A stretch of DNA of 64,000 nt from Rhodospirillaceae bacterium (GCA_022843945.1 JALHMR010000026.1:1-64000); one strand, 5' to 3'. Shown: positions 44,093-52,371, counted from the stretch's first letter. Program-made: numbers and translations. The notes: generated by a model not told the origin, from the sequence alone.

Positions 44093-44463
44093 TACGCCGC
44101 CAGCAGCTGCCGCACCGTGGCCAGCAGGGTCGGCGCGTCGAACGGCTTCGCCAGAGTGGCGTTGGCGCCGAAGCGCTTGGCGAAGGTCAGGAAGTCCAGG
44201 CCGCTGGCGCTGCGCCCGCCGCCGGAGATGGCCAGGATCTTGAGCCGCGGATGCCGGCCGCGCAGGTCGGCGATGACCTCGATGCCTTCTTTCTTGGGCA
44301 TCACCATGTCGAGGATCACCAGGTCGGGCAGGCGGCTCTCGATGGAGGCCTCGCAGGCCTCGCCATTCTCAGCGTCGGCCACCTCGTGCCCGGCATCCTC
44401 GAGGGTGCGGTGAATGGCAGTGCGCAGCGAGGGCTCGTCGTCGGCAACCAGAACATAGGCCAT
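44092..44463 (-). CDS. Single-domain response regulator
   Basis: 123 residues, CheY-like: YVLVADDEPSLRTAIHRTLE, phospho-Asp in LVILDMVMPKKEGIEVIADL, switch residues in ILAISGGGRSASGLDFL and the KPFDAPTLLATVRQ lysine. No output domain. It lies convergent with nothing close and may serve the PAS kinase upstream on the other strand. The TAG stop is embedded in a palindrome. Confidence 0.9.
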   Translation of the reverse strand: MAYVLVADDEPSLRTAIHRTLEDAGHEVADAENGEACEASIESRLPDLVILDMVMPKKEGIEVIADLRGRHPRLKILAISGGGRSASGLDFLTFAKRFGANATLAKPFDAPTLLATVRQLLAA

Positions 44464-44509
44464 GGCGTGCTCCCGGGAGGGAGAGGTGCCCCACGGCCGT
44501 AATTTAGCA

Positions 44510-44770
44510 TTATCCAGCCGCGGCGAGCAGCAGCAGCGTGGCGGCGACGGTCAGCAGCAGGCCGACGGTCTTCATGCGCCGGGCGAAACCGGGCGGCACG
44601 GGCACCGGATCGTCGAAGCGCTGGCCGCCGGACACGGAGGCGCCGGCATGCACGAGCCGGAGATGCCGCTGCCGCGCCTCGGCGGCGGTGACGGCGGGAC
44701 GGATGGAGCGCGCCGGCCGGAAGGCGGGATGCGCTGATTCGGCGGGAAACCGTTGGGCTTGGTTGCTCAT
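44510..44770 (-). CDS. Small tail-anchored protein, unknown function
   Basis: 86 residues. Basic, Pro/Ala/Arg-rich soluble part and one hydrophobic helix at the very C terminus (TVGLLLTVAATLLLLAAAG), so it would be a tail-anchored membrane protein. No domain recognised. It lies 46 bases upstream of the response regulator on the same strand, so the two could be co-transcribed. Coding status is likely because the hydrophobic tail is a poor fit to random GC-rich antisense, but not certain. Confidence 0.55.
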   Translation of the reverse strand: MSNQAQRFPAESAHPAFRPARSIRPAVTAAEARQRHLRLVHAGASVSGGQRFDDPVPVPPGFARRMKTVGLLLTVAATLLLLAAAG

Positions 44771-45004
44771 GGCGCGCGGTATACGCCCGCCGGAGGGGGG
44801 TCGAGGTGCGTAAACGCACCAGATCAGCCCCGCCTTAAGTGCGTTCCGCGCCAGGGATTAAGCGCTCGATTCCCGGTGTAACGCCGGCCTAAGCCCTTGA
44901 GCCGGCGCGGCCCGCTTACCATCGTGGGACGCCTCCTGCCCTTGACGCTTCGCCGCCCCCCATAGACCATGGCCCCACGCCGGACCGACGGGCAGGGGGA
45001 TGCG

Positions 45005-45553
45005 ATGATTCTGCTGATCGACGACAACGACAACGAGCGCGGCATCATCCGCAAGATGCTCGAATCCGGCGGGCACGAGGTGCGCGAGGCCTCCGGCGGC
45101 GATGACGGGCTGGTGCAGTTCGGTGCACTCGCCCCCGCCCTGGTCCTCTGCGACCTGATGATGCCGCTCAAGGACGGCTTCGCCACCATCGCCGACATCC
45201 AGTCGCTGTCGCCCAAGGCGAGGATCATCGCCATGTCGGGTGTGTGGTACGGCCCGGCCGACCACGCCGAGATGGCCCGCACCCTCGGCCTCAAGGCGGT
45301 GATCGAGAAGCCGTTCAACCGCACGGAACTGCTCGACCTGGTGAGCGAGACCCTGGCGCCGCCGCAGGCGGCGGCGAAGAAGGCCCCGGCAAAGAAGGCG
45401 AAGCCGAAAGCCAGGGCCAAGGCGAAAGCGAAACCCAAAACTAAGGCCAAGGCGAAAGCCAAACCCAAAACTAAGGCCAAGGCAAAAGCCAAACCCAAGG
45501 CCAAAGCGAAGTCGCGCCCCAAGGCGAAGAAGCGCGCCAAGCGTAAGTCCTGA
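45005..45553 (+). CDS. Response regulator with histone H1-like lysine/alanine tail
   Basis: 182 residues from the ATG at 45005 (CAGGGGGA upstream). Receiver domain 1-118: MILLIDDNDNERGIIRKMLE, phospho-Asp in LVLCDLMMPLKDGFATIADI, IAMSGVW and VIEKPFNRTELLDL. From residue ~122 a tail of about 60 residues is built from K-A-K-P-K and K-T-K-A-K-A repeats (e.g. KAKAKPKTKAKAKAKPKTKA), ending KKRAKRKS. This resembles eukaryote-type H1 and bacterial HU-like tails and would bind DNA non-specifically. At DNA level the tail shows an exact ~30-base repeat (AAGGCGAAAGCCAAACCC type). Confidence 0.85.
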   Translation: MILLIDDNDNERGIIRKMLESGGHEVREASGGDDGLVQFGALAPALVLCDLMMPLKDGFATIADIQSLSPKARIIAMSGVWYGPADHAEMARTLGLKAVIEKPFNRTELLDLVSETLAPPQAAAKKAPAKKAKPKARAKAKAKPKTKAKAKAKPKTKAKAKAKPKAKAKSRPKAKKRAKRKS

Positions 45554-45560
45554 TGGGCTT

Positions 45561-45739
45561 GTCACCCCGGACAAGCGCGACCTTCTTAGGTCGTCGCGAC
45601 AGCGCGGCAGCGTGACCTTCCGAGGTCACGCGAGAGCGCTCCCTTTGTCGTCACTCCGGGCAAGCGGCGTCAGCCGCGCGATCCGGGGTCCATCGTGACG
45701 CTGGTGAGATGGATGCCGGATCAAGTCCGGCATGACGGA
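45561..45739. repeat. Dispersed intergenic repeat (GTCACCCCGGACAAGCG family)
   Basis: Begins GTCACCCCGGACAAGCG, contains GATCCGGGGTCCAT and ATGGATGCCGGATCAAGTCC, and ends CCGGCATGACGGA. A related copy is at 52404-52522. Inner parts are palindromic (AGGTCACGCG-type arms), and the segment with CCTTCCGAGGT...GCGAGAGCGCTC recurs near 50640-50675. The stop codon of the gene at 45721 lies inside the repeat. Confidence 0.75.
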
Positions 45740-46542
45740 GGGGAGGGTGCGGAGATAATGGTCTTCAGCTCCATCACCTCCACCGGACACTCCGGCCAAT
45801 TGTGCCGCCAGCAGACGATCAGGTCGCAGCCCTCCGGATCGTGACCGTGCGCCTTGAAGCTGCGGCTCTCGTATTCGAACTCGATGCGCAGCCGCGTCCA
45901 GCGCTCGCCGCTCTCGTCGAGCCGGCGCTTGGCGATGCAGTCGGGAAAGCCCGGCGTGATGGTCTCGACCACGAAGCCCAGCTCGGCCGCCAGGGTGCCG
46001 AACAGGTAGATCACCGCGTTCTCGTTGGTCGGCGCGTGCTGCATCACCGGCAGGTTGACGATGCGGCCATAGGCGCGTTCATCCCGGGGAATACGGGTGA
46101 GCGGCGTGCGGGCGGCGAAGCGGCCCGCCTCGAGCCGCCGGCGCAGCGCGTCGCGGTAGGGAAAGTCCGGCTCGTTCGTCTCCAGCCAGCGCGCCAGGGC
46201 GCCCAGCGCTCGCTGCCAGCTGCCCCAGCGCGAGCGATAGGTGGCGGTGTTGTAGCGGCTGGCGCGGGCGAACCGGGCGACGGTGAGGTGGCCCCGGCTG
46301 GCCTTCAGGGCATCGCGCATGGCCCGCAGCAGATCGTCGTCGCGGGTCCGGCGCTGGCCGTTGTCGACGCGCAGGCCGGCGGCGCGCACCAGGGCCGAAT
46401 AGCGGCCGATCCCGCGTTTGACATAGTTGAGCGACAGGCCGGTCTCGCGGGCGAACTCCTCGCGGGTGACGGTGTCCTTGCCCAGGCGGGCGGCGATTTC
46501 CTTGAGGCGCGCGATCGCCGTGCCGCGGTCGAGCGGTTCCAT
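45721..46542 (-). CDS. Homing-endonuclease-repeat protein with PD-(D/E)XK-like C domain
   Basis: 273 residues. Two homing-endonuclease-associated helical repeats at about 8-60 and 66-118 (ALVRAAGLRVDNGQRR, YRSRWGSWQRALGALARW), which bind DNA. The C-terminal part has a nuclease-like pattern: GFPDCIAKRRLDESGERW, LRIEFEYESRSFKAHGHDPE and CDLIVCWRHNWPECP, i.e. a PD then E-x-E followed by an HGHD-x-E-x-CD-x-I-V-C-W block. I read it as a DNA-binding, restriction-enzyme-fold protein of unknown target. A palindromic site precedes it. Its C terminus runs into a dispersed repeat. Confidence 0.72.
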   Translation of the reverse strand: MEPLDRGTAIARLKEIAARLGKDTVTREEFARETGLSLNYVKRGIGRYSALVRAAGLRVDNGQRRTRDDDLLRAMRDALKASRGHLTVARFARASRYNTATYRSRWGSWQRALGALARWLETNEPDFPYRDALRRRLEAGRFAARTPLTRIPRDERAYGRIVNLPVMQHAPTNENAVIYLFGTLAAELGFVVETITPGFPDCIAKRRLDESGERWTRLRIEFEYESRSFKAHGHDPEGCDLIVCWRHNWPECPVEVMELKTIISAPSPPSCRT

Positions 46543-46591
46543 GCCGGTCTCCAGGCGCCGGGAGGGCGCTGGGGAGGGATATAGGCAGTGA

Positions 46592-46630
46592 TAGACGAAA
46601 CGTCTAGTTTACATTTGTCTATAGACGTTT
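46592..46630. promoter_or_regulatory. Operator-like inverted repeats upstream of the nuclease-like gene
   Basis: TAGACG-AAA-CGTCTA at 46592-46606 and the perfect palindrome GTCTATAGAC at 46617-46626. In addition AAACGTCTA (46598-46606) pairs with TAGACGTTT (46622-46630), an inverted repeat centred at 46614. It lies 50-88 bases before the start of the minus-strand gene and 129 bases before the divergent plus-strand gene. Confidence 0.55.
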
Positions 46631-46758
46631 TGACGGGAACCTTTGGGTCCCGCCAAGCTTTGCCTATGGGTCATCGGACTGCGCGGGCGACATGGGCCTT
46701 CCACAGCCCCGGGTAGCGGTCCGGCCAAGCCTTTTCGGAGAACTGGAGCAGGGCGGCC

Positions 46759-47181
46759 ATGGGCAGGCACTTTCTCGATCTCTTGCAGGAGCACGGGTTG
46801 TACGTCGCGGTGATCGCCTTCCTGCAGATGGCGGCAGGAGATCCCCTGATCCTGCTCGGTCTTACGGCTATCACCATCGGCGCGTGGATGTCATACACGG
46901 CACGCAAGGCACAGAGCCCCAACGAGGTTCAGATCGACACGATGTTTGGCAAGTTCTCGGCAAAGGGCGGGGTCGGCACCGTGATGGCCATTGCCGGCGC
47001 CATGATTGTGGGGCACGCCCTGCTTTACCGCGACGTTCGAGACCCTGCTGAGGATAAGGGACGCCTGACAAGCAGTGCACCTGGTATCCCTAGCCTGGCG
47101 GCCGTAACGGCCTGCATAGCCGCTGAGAAGGAGACGGGGGCACCGCTTGATTCCTGTCTAGCCAAGTCGAAGCAGAAATAG
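46759..47181 (+). CDS. Unknown membrane protein
   Basis: 140 residues with two membrane segments (ILLGLTAITIGAWMSYTA near 34-51 and GTVMAIAGAMIVGHALLY near 73-90) and a C-terminal hydrophilic part with two cysteines (AVTACIAAEKETGAPLDSCL) that might form a disulfide in the periplasm. No family recognised. GGAGCAGGG before the ATG. Its TAG stop begins a palindromic element. Base composition is slightly less GC-rich than neighbours. Confidence 0.6.
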   Translation: MGRHFLDLLQEHGLYVAVIAFLQMAAGDPLILLGLTAITIGAWMSYTARKAQSPNEVQIDTMFGKFSAKGGVGTVMAIAGAMIVGHALLYRDVRDPAEDKGRLTSSAPGIPSLAAVTACIAAEKETGAPLDSCLAKSKQK

Positions 47182-47199
47182 CGCGAGCGTAGCTCGCGC
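47181..47199 (+). repeat. Palindromic hairpin fused to a stop codon (copy 2)
   Basis: GCGCGAGC (47181-47188), GTA, GCTCGCGC (47192-47199); the first G is the last base of the TAG stop of the preceding gene. Confidence 0.75.
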
Positions 47200-47359
47200 G
47201 CCAGGCTCCCGCTCCTTCGGCGCGAAGCGGCCAAGGCCGCCCATATCTCTCGAGTCTGGAAACAGGCCTTCGCCGGTATGACAGAGGGCCGTATTCGGCG
47301 CGCGCGGCCGGCTTTAAAATCCCCCAGGACCGGCAGGCGCAAGGGGCAGGGGGCCACGC

Positions 47360-48349
47360 ATGAAGATCAGCATCCTCGACGATTATTTCGACACGCTGCG
47401 CACCTTGCGCTGTTTCCAGAAGCTCGCCGGCCACGAGGTGACCGTGTGGAACGACCACGTCCAGGACGTTGACGCCCTGGCCCGGCGCCTGGCCGAGACC
47501 GAGGTCCTGGTCCTGATCCGCGAGCGCACGCAGATCCGCGAGGCCCTGCTGGAGCGCCTGCCCAGGCTGCGGCTGATCAGCCAGCGCAGCGTCTACCCGC
47601 ATATCGACATCGAGGCCTGCACGCGGCTCGGCATCATCGTCTCGTCGAGCCAGCATCCCGGCACGCCGTCCTACGCTGCCGCCGAGCTGACCTGGGGCCT
47701 GGTGCTGGCGGCGATGCGGGAGATCCCGCAGCAGATGGCCTCCTTGCAGAAGGGCAACTGGCAGATCGGGGTGGGACACACGCTGCGCGGCAAGACGCTG
47801 GGCATCTTCGGCTACGGCCGCATCGGCGCCGTGGTCGCCGGCTACGGTAGGGCCTTCGGTATGGACGTGCTGGTCTGGGCGCGGGAGAAGGCGCGGGCGC
47901 AGGCGGCGGCGGACGGTTACGCGGTGGCACCGAGCAAGGAGGCATTCTTCGAACAGTGCGACGTGCTCTCGCTGCACATGCGCCTGGTGCCGGCGACGCG
48001 CGGCATCGTCACCGCATCAGACCTAGCGCGCATGAAGCCCACATCGTTGCTGGTCAACACCAGCCGCGCGCCGCTGATCGAGCCGGGCGCGCTGGTCGCG
48101 GCGCTGAAACAGGGGCGGCCGGGCAGGGCGGCGGTGGACGTGTTCGAGGAGGAGCCGCTGCGCGACCCCGCGCACCCGCTGCTGACGATGCCCGACGTGG
48201 TGGCCACGCCGCATATCGGCTACGTCACACGCGACGAATACGAGACCCAGTTCAGCGACATCTTCGACCAGATCGTGGATTACGCGAACGGCAAGCCGAG
48301 CAATATCGTCAATCCCGAAGTGCTCGAACGGGCGCGTAAGCGCCCGTAG
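47360..48349 (+). CDS. D-isomer 2-hydroxyacid dehydrogenase family protein
   Basis: 329 residues, complete NAD-dependent fold: catalytic-domain start [23 protein letters not shown]-binding [20 protein letters not shown], catalytic Arg in [16 protein letters not shown], Glu in [18 protein letters not shown] and His in [16 protein letters not shown]. This branch resembles D-3-phosphoglycerate dehydrogenase but lacks the regulatory ACT domain, so the substrate is uncertain. It stands alone. Confidence 0.9.
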   Translation: MKISILDDYFDTLRTLRCFQKLAGHEVTVWNDHVQDVDALARRLAETEVLVLIRERTQIREALLERLPRLRLISQRSVYPHIDIEACTRLGIIVSSSQHPGTPSYAAAELTWGLVLAAMREIPQQMASLQKGNWQIGVGHTLRGKTLGIFGYGRIGAVVAGYGRAFGMDVLVWAREKARAQAAADGYAVAPSKEAFFEQCDVLSLHMRLVPATRGIVTASDLARMKPTSLLVNTSRAPLIEPGALVAALKQGRPGRAAVDVFEEEPLRDPAHPLLTMPDVVATPHIGYVTRDEYETQFSDIFDQIVDYANGKPSNIVNPEVLERARKRP

Positions 48350-48369
48350 CAGGCGTTCCTAACAAACGG

Positions 48370-48484
48370 CCTCACCCTGAGGAGGCCGCGTAGCGGCCGT
48401 CTCGAAGGGTGGCCATGCAGCGAAACGCAAAGCGTTTGCGCTGCTTCGAGGCTCGCTAACGCTCGCACCTCAGCATGAGGTGAG
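48370..48484. repeat. Dispersed palindromic repeat (CCTCACCCTGAGG family)
   Basis: Starts CCTCACCCTGAGG, includes GTCTCGAAGGGTGG and CTTCGAGGCTCGCTAACGCT, and ends CACCTCAGCATGAGGTGAG. A related element at 58533-58644 has the same pieces in another order. The rest of the 48350-48693 gap shows no gene; the frame open at 48600-48944 is a shadow of the next gene. Confidence 0.65.
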
Positions 48485-48693
48485 TTCTTCGGATCAGTGG
48501 CGGGCACTCCAGAGAATACGTCGCGCGCTTTGCGCGTCTTAGCTCCTTTCCTGCCAAAGACGTGGAAGGCGCTCACCACCGCCCTACATCTGAAAGTAAG
48601 TGATGACTCTTGTGATCTGGCTCACAGGGGATTCCCTCGTGCTGTGGTTGACTGCAGCCTCGTGCTCATCGGCGCGAAGGAGGGGGGCGCGCT

Positions 48694-49941
48694 ATGTCAC
48701 TCGTTACTGTACCGGCGGCAATCATCGGCTTCATTCTGGCGTTGCTGCTACTGATCGGCACGTTCCTGACGGCCGTTCCGCCGGCCGCCGCGGCGTTCGG
48801 CTTGATCTTCCCGCTCTATGTCGTGGTGCTGGCGCTGTGCTACGTGCCCGCGGCCATCGCCGGCGCCTTTCCGGCAACACTCGGCCTGTGCGCCATGGTC
48901 TTCACTGTGGTGCTGTTCTTCGTCGGGCTCGGTGCGGCCGCTGACCTGCTGGCGGCGGCGACCGTGGCGCTGACGGCCAGCGGCATCGCGGCCGGGGCGA
49001 CCGCCGGGGCGAGTCAGGTCCCTCTGGTGACGCTGCTCCTGCTGGCGGTGTTCGGCCTGCTGGCCAATGCCGTGATCCAGATCCTGCTGATCGGCCTGTT
49101 CTATCATGTGGCCGACCTGGTGCTCTGGCTCTCGCCGCCGACGGTCGCCACCGGGCCGGTGACCATCGACGCGGCGAGCACCGAGCTCAACATGCGCGGC
49201 ACGCTGCTCGGCATCAACGGTTTCGTCAACCTGATGCTGGCCATCCTCACCTATCCGGTGGCCTGTATCTTCCTGTTCAACCCCGGGCTCGGCATCGTCG
49301 TCGCCGTGCTGACCATTCTCTTCGTCATGGCCGCCTCGCTCGGCACGCTCTACCGCAGCGCCGCCGGCGTGGTGCAGGCGGACGTGCGCTCGGCGCTCGG
49401 CTGGTCGGTCTGGCTGATGCCGAGCGCCTGGCCCATGGAGGTTCTGGGGATTCTCTTCTATGCCGCCAGCCTCCTCCTGCACCCGCTGTCCTGCCTCTTC
49501 GTGACCTGCGCGCCGACGCTGGCGAATTTCCTGCGCGTCACCGGCCTGGCCGTGCGGCGCGACACCGGCACCATCGTCATGACCGGCGGGCTGGCCGCCA
49601 ATCTCGGCATCGGCGGCCTCGCCTACAATCTCGCCACCTTCGTCTTCGTGCGGACCGCCTCGCTGACCGGGGCAGCGCCCGGCCCGTTCCCGGAAAGCGG
49701 GCTGCAGCACGAGACCGGCCACCATCTCAACGTCGCCGCCTTCGGCAGCTACTTCCACCTCATCGGCTGGCTCAATGAAGGCATGCACGTACTGCTCAGC
49801 GCCGCCACCGCCGCCCTGCCGACCGGGCCGGTGACGGTCTGGCAGCGCGCCTATGCCGAGCAGCTCGCCACCACCAACGTCACCGCGGCGCCGGCCCGCA
49901 CTGTCGCCGGCTTCACCACGCCACTGCGGATGTGGGGATAG
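48694..49941 (+). CDS. Multi-pass membrane protein with HExxH-type motif
   Basis: 415 residues with about eight hydrophobic segments. A strong GGAGGGGGG lies before the ATG. Near the C terminus a hydrophilic stretch contains LQHETGHHLNVAAFGSYFHL: H-E-x-G-H with a further His, as in zinc peptidases, followed by WLNEGMHVLLSA. I do not recognise the family; a membrane-bound metallopeptidase is the best reading but a second-metal ligand cannot be assigned. It is followed three bases later by another membrane protein, so the pair is an operon. Confidence 0.65.
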   Translation: MSLVTVPAAIIGFILALLLLIGTFLTAVPPAAAAFGLIFPLYVVVLALCYVPAAIAGAFPATLGLCAMVFTVVLFFVGLGAAADLLAAATVALTASGIAAGATAGASQVPLVTLLLLAVFGLLANAVIQILLIGLFYHVADLVLWLSPPTVATGPVTIDAASTELNMRGTLLGINGFVNLMLAILTYPVACIFLFNPGLGIVVAVLTILFVMAASLGTLYRSAAGVVQADVRSALGWSVWLMPSAWPMEVLGILFYAASLLLHPLSCLFVTCAPTLANFLRVTGLAVRRDTGTIVMTGGLAANLGIGGLAYNLATFVFVRTASLTGAAPGPFPESGLQHETGHHLNVAAFGSYFHLIGWLNEGMHVLLSAATAALPTGPVTVWQRAYAEQLATTNVTAAPARTVAGFTTPLRMWG

Positions 49942-49944
49942 ACC

Positions 49945-50604
49945 ATGGCCGACGATCATCATTGCGGGCACGGCGCGCTCTCGGCGCTGCTGCCCTTTGT
50001 CGTAGTGGGCGCCGTAGCCTTCGGCCTGCTGCTGGCGCTCAACCCGGCCTCGGTGACCGCCAGCCTGGCCGGGCTGGGCGGCGGCGCGGTGGTCCTTGGC
50101 GTGGGTTCGGCCGGCGCGGGCTTTCTGGTGACGCTGTGGATATTGCTGTTCATTGTCGGCGGGCTGGCGGCGCTGGTGGCCATCCTCCTGCGCCAGCCGG
50201 GGGCCATCGTGAAATGGCTGCTGGAGCGCTTTCCCGTTCTCAGGCTCTTCCTCCGGGGCGTGCGCGACGGCGGCAAGGTGATGGAGGCGGGCGGTGTGGC
50301 CGCCGGCCTCGCTCTCAACGACGCCGATGCCGGACTGCGGAAGGCGATCGAGGAGCTGCAGGCCCTGGCGAGCTACGACGGGGAGCCCTGGGCGAGCATC
50401 AGGGCGCTGAGTATCGACGACCCGATCACCGGCCCGTTGCGCACCGGCGTCAACCGCGCGCGTGACGGTATCAACACGGCCGTGAGCGGGCTGGAGGACG
50501 CGCGAGCGCAGCTGAGGGCGATGGCCACCGACCAGGTCAACGCGGGCGGCGCCCTCAAGACCGCGGCCGAGACGCTCGACCCGACCCTGCGCGACCAGCC
50601 CTAG
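49945..50604 (+). CDS. Unknown membrane protein with helical cytoplasmic tail
   Basis: 219 residues. Two or three membrane segments in the first 90 residues (ALLPFVVVGAVAFGLLLALN, GFLVTLWILLFIVGGLAALV), then a soluble helical domain (KAIEELQALASYDGEPWASI, AVSGLEDARAQLRAMATDQV). No family recognised. Co-transcribed with the HETGH membrane protein, which suggests a shared complex. A GGGGATA stretch before ATG. Its TAG stop starts a palindrome. Confidence 0.65.
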   Translation: MADDHHCGHGALSALLPFVVVGAVAFGLLLALNPASVTASLAGLGGGAVVLGVGSAGAGFLVTLWILLFIVGGLAALVAILLRQPGAIVKWLLERFPVLRLFLRGVRDGGKVMEAGGVAAGLALNDADAGLRKAIEELQALASYDGEPWASIRALSIDDPITGPLRTGVNRARDGINTAVSGLEDARAQLRAMATDQVNAGGALKTAAETLDPTLRDQP

Positions 50605-50622
50605 CGCGAGCGAAGCTCGCGC
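50604..50622 (+). repeat. Palindromic hairpin fused to a stop codon (copy 3)
   Basis: GCGCGAGC (50604-50611), GAA, GCTCGCGC (50615-50622), starting on the last base of the TAG stop. It is followed at 50640-50675 by a segment (CCTTCCGAGGTTGCGCGAGA) shared with the dispersed repeat at 45561-45739. The rest of the gap to 50810 shows no gene. Confidence 0.75.
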
Positions 50623-50810
50623 GGACCGCGCCGCAGCGCAACCTTCCGAGGTTGCGCGAGAGCGCTCTTCCATTTCTGTTGTCATCGCCGGACCAGTCTT
50701 TTCCCGCGCGTGTTCTACGCGCTGGACGTCTGTGACCGCCGGAAGAGCGCCTCACGCCAATCCTTCGGATTGGCTTCCGGCGCAGTTCGCGGCAGCTCCG
50801 CTGCCGCTGC

Positions 50811-50859
50811 TTGACTCGTTTGGACGGTCGTCCTAATTTGTGTAGGACAGGTGTCCAAA
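50811..50859 (+). promoter_or_regulatory. Promoter with 41-bp palindromic TetR operator
   Basis: TTGACT (50811-50816), 17 bases, TAATTT (50834-50839): a good sigma-70 promoter. Over it lies a palindrome centred at 50839: TTTGGAC (50819-50825) with GTCCAAA (50853-50859), and GTCCTA (50830-50835) with TAGGAC (50843-50848). The TetR gene starts 17 bases after it. Two nested pairs of half-sites fit two TetR dimers and autorepression. Confidence 0.82.
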
Positions 50860-50875
50860 TCAGGCAAGCCCCCCT

Positions 50876-51466
50876 ATGGCCGAACGCACCACCCGCGAGC
50901 AGATCGTCGACGCCGCCGACCGGCTGTTCTACCGCCAGGGTTACGAGCACACCTCGTTCGCCGACATCTCGGATGCGGTGAAGATCTCGCGCGGCAATTT
51001 CTATTATCACTTCAAGACCAAGGACGAGATCCTCGAGGCGGTCATCGAGGCGCGCCTGGCGCAGACGCGAGCGATGCTGGAGCAGTGGGAGCGTGGCGGC
51101 CGGAAGCCGGCCGACTGCATCCGCAGCTTCATCCAGATGATGATGTGGAACCGGGGCGACATCCAGCGCTACGGCTGCCCGGTGGGCACGCTGTGCACCG
51201 AGCTGGCGAAGCTCGATCACGCCGCGCAAGGGGACGCCACCCGCCTGTTCGCCCTGTTCCGGGGCTGGCTGCGCCGGCAGTTCGAGCGGCTCGGCCGCGC
51301 GGCCGATGCCGACGCGCTCGCCCTGCATCTTCTCGCCTGCAGCCAGGGTGTGGCGACACTGGCCCACGCGTTGCGCGACGAGGATTTCATCCGCCAGGAA
51401 GTCCGGCAGATGGAGGAATGGCTGAAGGGCGTCGAGAAGGTACGCCCGCGCCGCCGCAAGAACTGA
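50876..51466 (+). CDS. TetR-family regulator
   Basis: 196 residues. HTH of TetR type at 10-55: IVDAADRLFYRQGYEHTSFA, ADISDAVKISRGNFYYHFKT. The ligand domain continues with FIQMMMWNRGDIQRYGCPVG and ends at the normal family length; GCPVG is typical of the YcdC/AcrR-like C_37 group. Its promoter is covered by a clear palindromic operator, so it probably represses itself and the following YCII and tag genes. The inducer is unknown. Confidence 0.92.
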   Translation: MAERTTREQIVDAADRLFYRQGYEHTSFADISDAVKISRGNFYYHFKTKDEILEAVIEARLAQTRAMLEQWERGGRKPADCIRSFIQMMMWNRGDIQRYGCPVGTLCTELAKLDHAAQGDATRLFALFRGWLRRQFERLGRAADADALALHLLACSQGVATLAHALRDEDFIRQEVRQMEEWLKGVEKVRPRRRKN

Positions 51467-51487
51467 AGCAACGGGAGAGGGAGAGCG

Positions 51488-51775
51488 ATGTACATCGTGC
51501 TGCTGAAATTCGCCGCCAACAAGGAAAAGGCCGGGCCGTTGATGGAGGGCCACAAGCAATGGCTCCAGCGCGGCTTCGATGACGGCGTGTTCGTGCTGTC
51601 CGGCAGCCTGCAGCCGAACCTCGGCGGCGGCATCGTGGCGCACAACACCTCGCTGCCGGCATTGCAGGAGCGGGTGAAGGCCGATCCCTTCGTGGCGGAG
51701 CAGGTGGTCAGCGCCGAGATCCTCGAGCTCACGCCCGGGCGAAGTGATGAGCGGCTGAAGTTCCTGGCGGCATGA
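51488..51775 (+). CDS. YCII-family protein
   Basis: 95 residues, dimeric ferredoxin-like alpha/beta fold: MYIVLLKFAANKEKAGPLME, HKQWLQRGFDDGVFVLSGSL, then ADPFVAEQVVSAEILELTPG. The conserved His-Asp pair of YCII is at GHKQW and GFDDG. Members act in ring cleavage (chloromuconolactone dehalogenase-like) or have no known role. 21 bases after tetR; GGGAGAGGGAG upstream. Overlaps tag by four bases. Confidence 0.88.
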   Translation: MYIVLLKFAANKEKAGPLMEGHKQWLQRGFDDGVFVLSGSLQPNLGGGIVAHNTSLPALQERVKADPFVAEQVVSAEILELTPGRSDERLKFLAA

Positions 51776-52371
51776 GTACCACGATCACCGGCCCCGATGG
51801 CCGGAAGCGCTGCCGCTGGTCGGGCGCGGCGCCGGAGTTCCTGCACTATCACGACAGCGAATGGGGCTTCCCGGTCGGCGACGACCGTCGCCTATTCGAG
51901 AAGCTGGCGCTGGAGGGATTCCAGTCGGGGCTGAGCTGGCGCACCATCCTGGCCAAGCGCGAGAACTTCCGCGCCGCCTTTCACGATTTCGACATCGCAC
52001 GTATCGCCCGCTTCACCGGGCGCGACGTCCAGCGTCTGCTCAAGGATGCCGGCATCATCCGCCATCGCGGCAAGATCGAGGCGGTGATCAACAACGCCAA
52101 GCGGGCGCGCGAGCTGGTCGAGCGCGAAGGCTCGCTGGCCGCCTTCCTCTGGCGCTTCGAGCCGAAGGCGCTGGCCAGGCCGCAGACCGCCTCGACCTCG
52201 GCTGAATCCGTGGCGCTGTCCAAGGAGCTCAAGAAACAGGGCTGGCGGTTCGTCGGCCCGACCACCGTTTACGCCTTCATGCAGGCCATGGGGCTGATCA
52301 ACGACCACGCCGAGGAGTGCTTCATCCGGGCCAGGGTCGAGAAGGCGCGGAAGAGCTTCAGAAGGCCGTAG
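51772..52371 (+). CDS. tag: DNA-3-methyladenine glycosylase I
   Basis: 199 residues. It removes 3-methyladenine from alkylated DNA. Landmarks: KRCRWSGAAPEFLHYHDSEW (zinc ligands Cys and His), GFPVGDDRRLFEKLALEGFQ with the base-recognition Glu, SGLSWRTILAKRENFRAAF, and the C-terminal zinc pair NDHAEECFIR. Length is normal. Third gene of the tetR-YCII-tag unit. Confidence 0.95.
   Translation: MSTTITGPDGRKRCRWSGAAPEFLHYHDSEWGFPVGDDRRLFEKLALEGFQSGLSWRTILAKRENFRAAFHDFDIARIARFTGRDVQRLLKDAGIIRHRGKIEAVINNAKRARELVEREGSLAAFLWRFEPKALARPQTASTSAESVALSKELKKQGWRFVGPTTVYAFMQAMGLINDHAEECFIRARVEKARKSFRRP

Noticed and set aside
46634-46660. GGAAC upstream of the membrane protein at 46759 as a stress promoter
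   Set aside because: No CGTT or close variant at 16-17 bases.
48748-50685. 645-codon minus-strand frame opposite the membrane protein pair
   Set aside because: Its charged, Gly/Arg/Glu-rich product is the mirror of hydrophobic codons on the plus strand.
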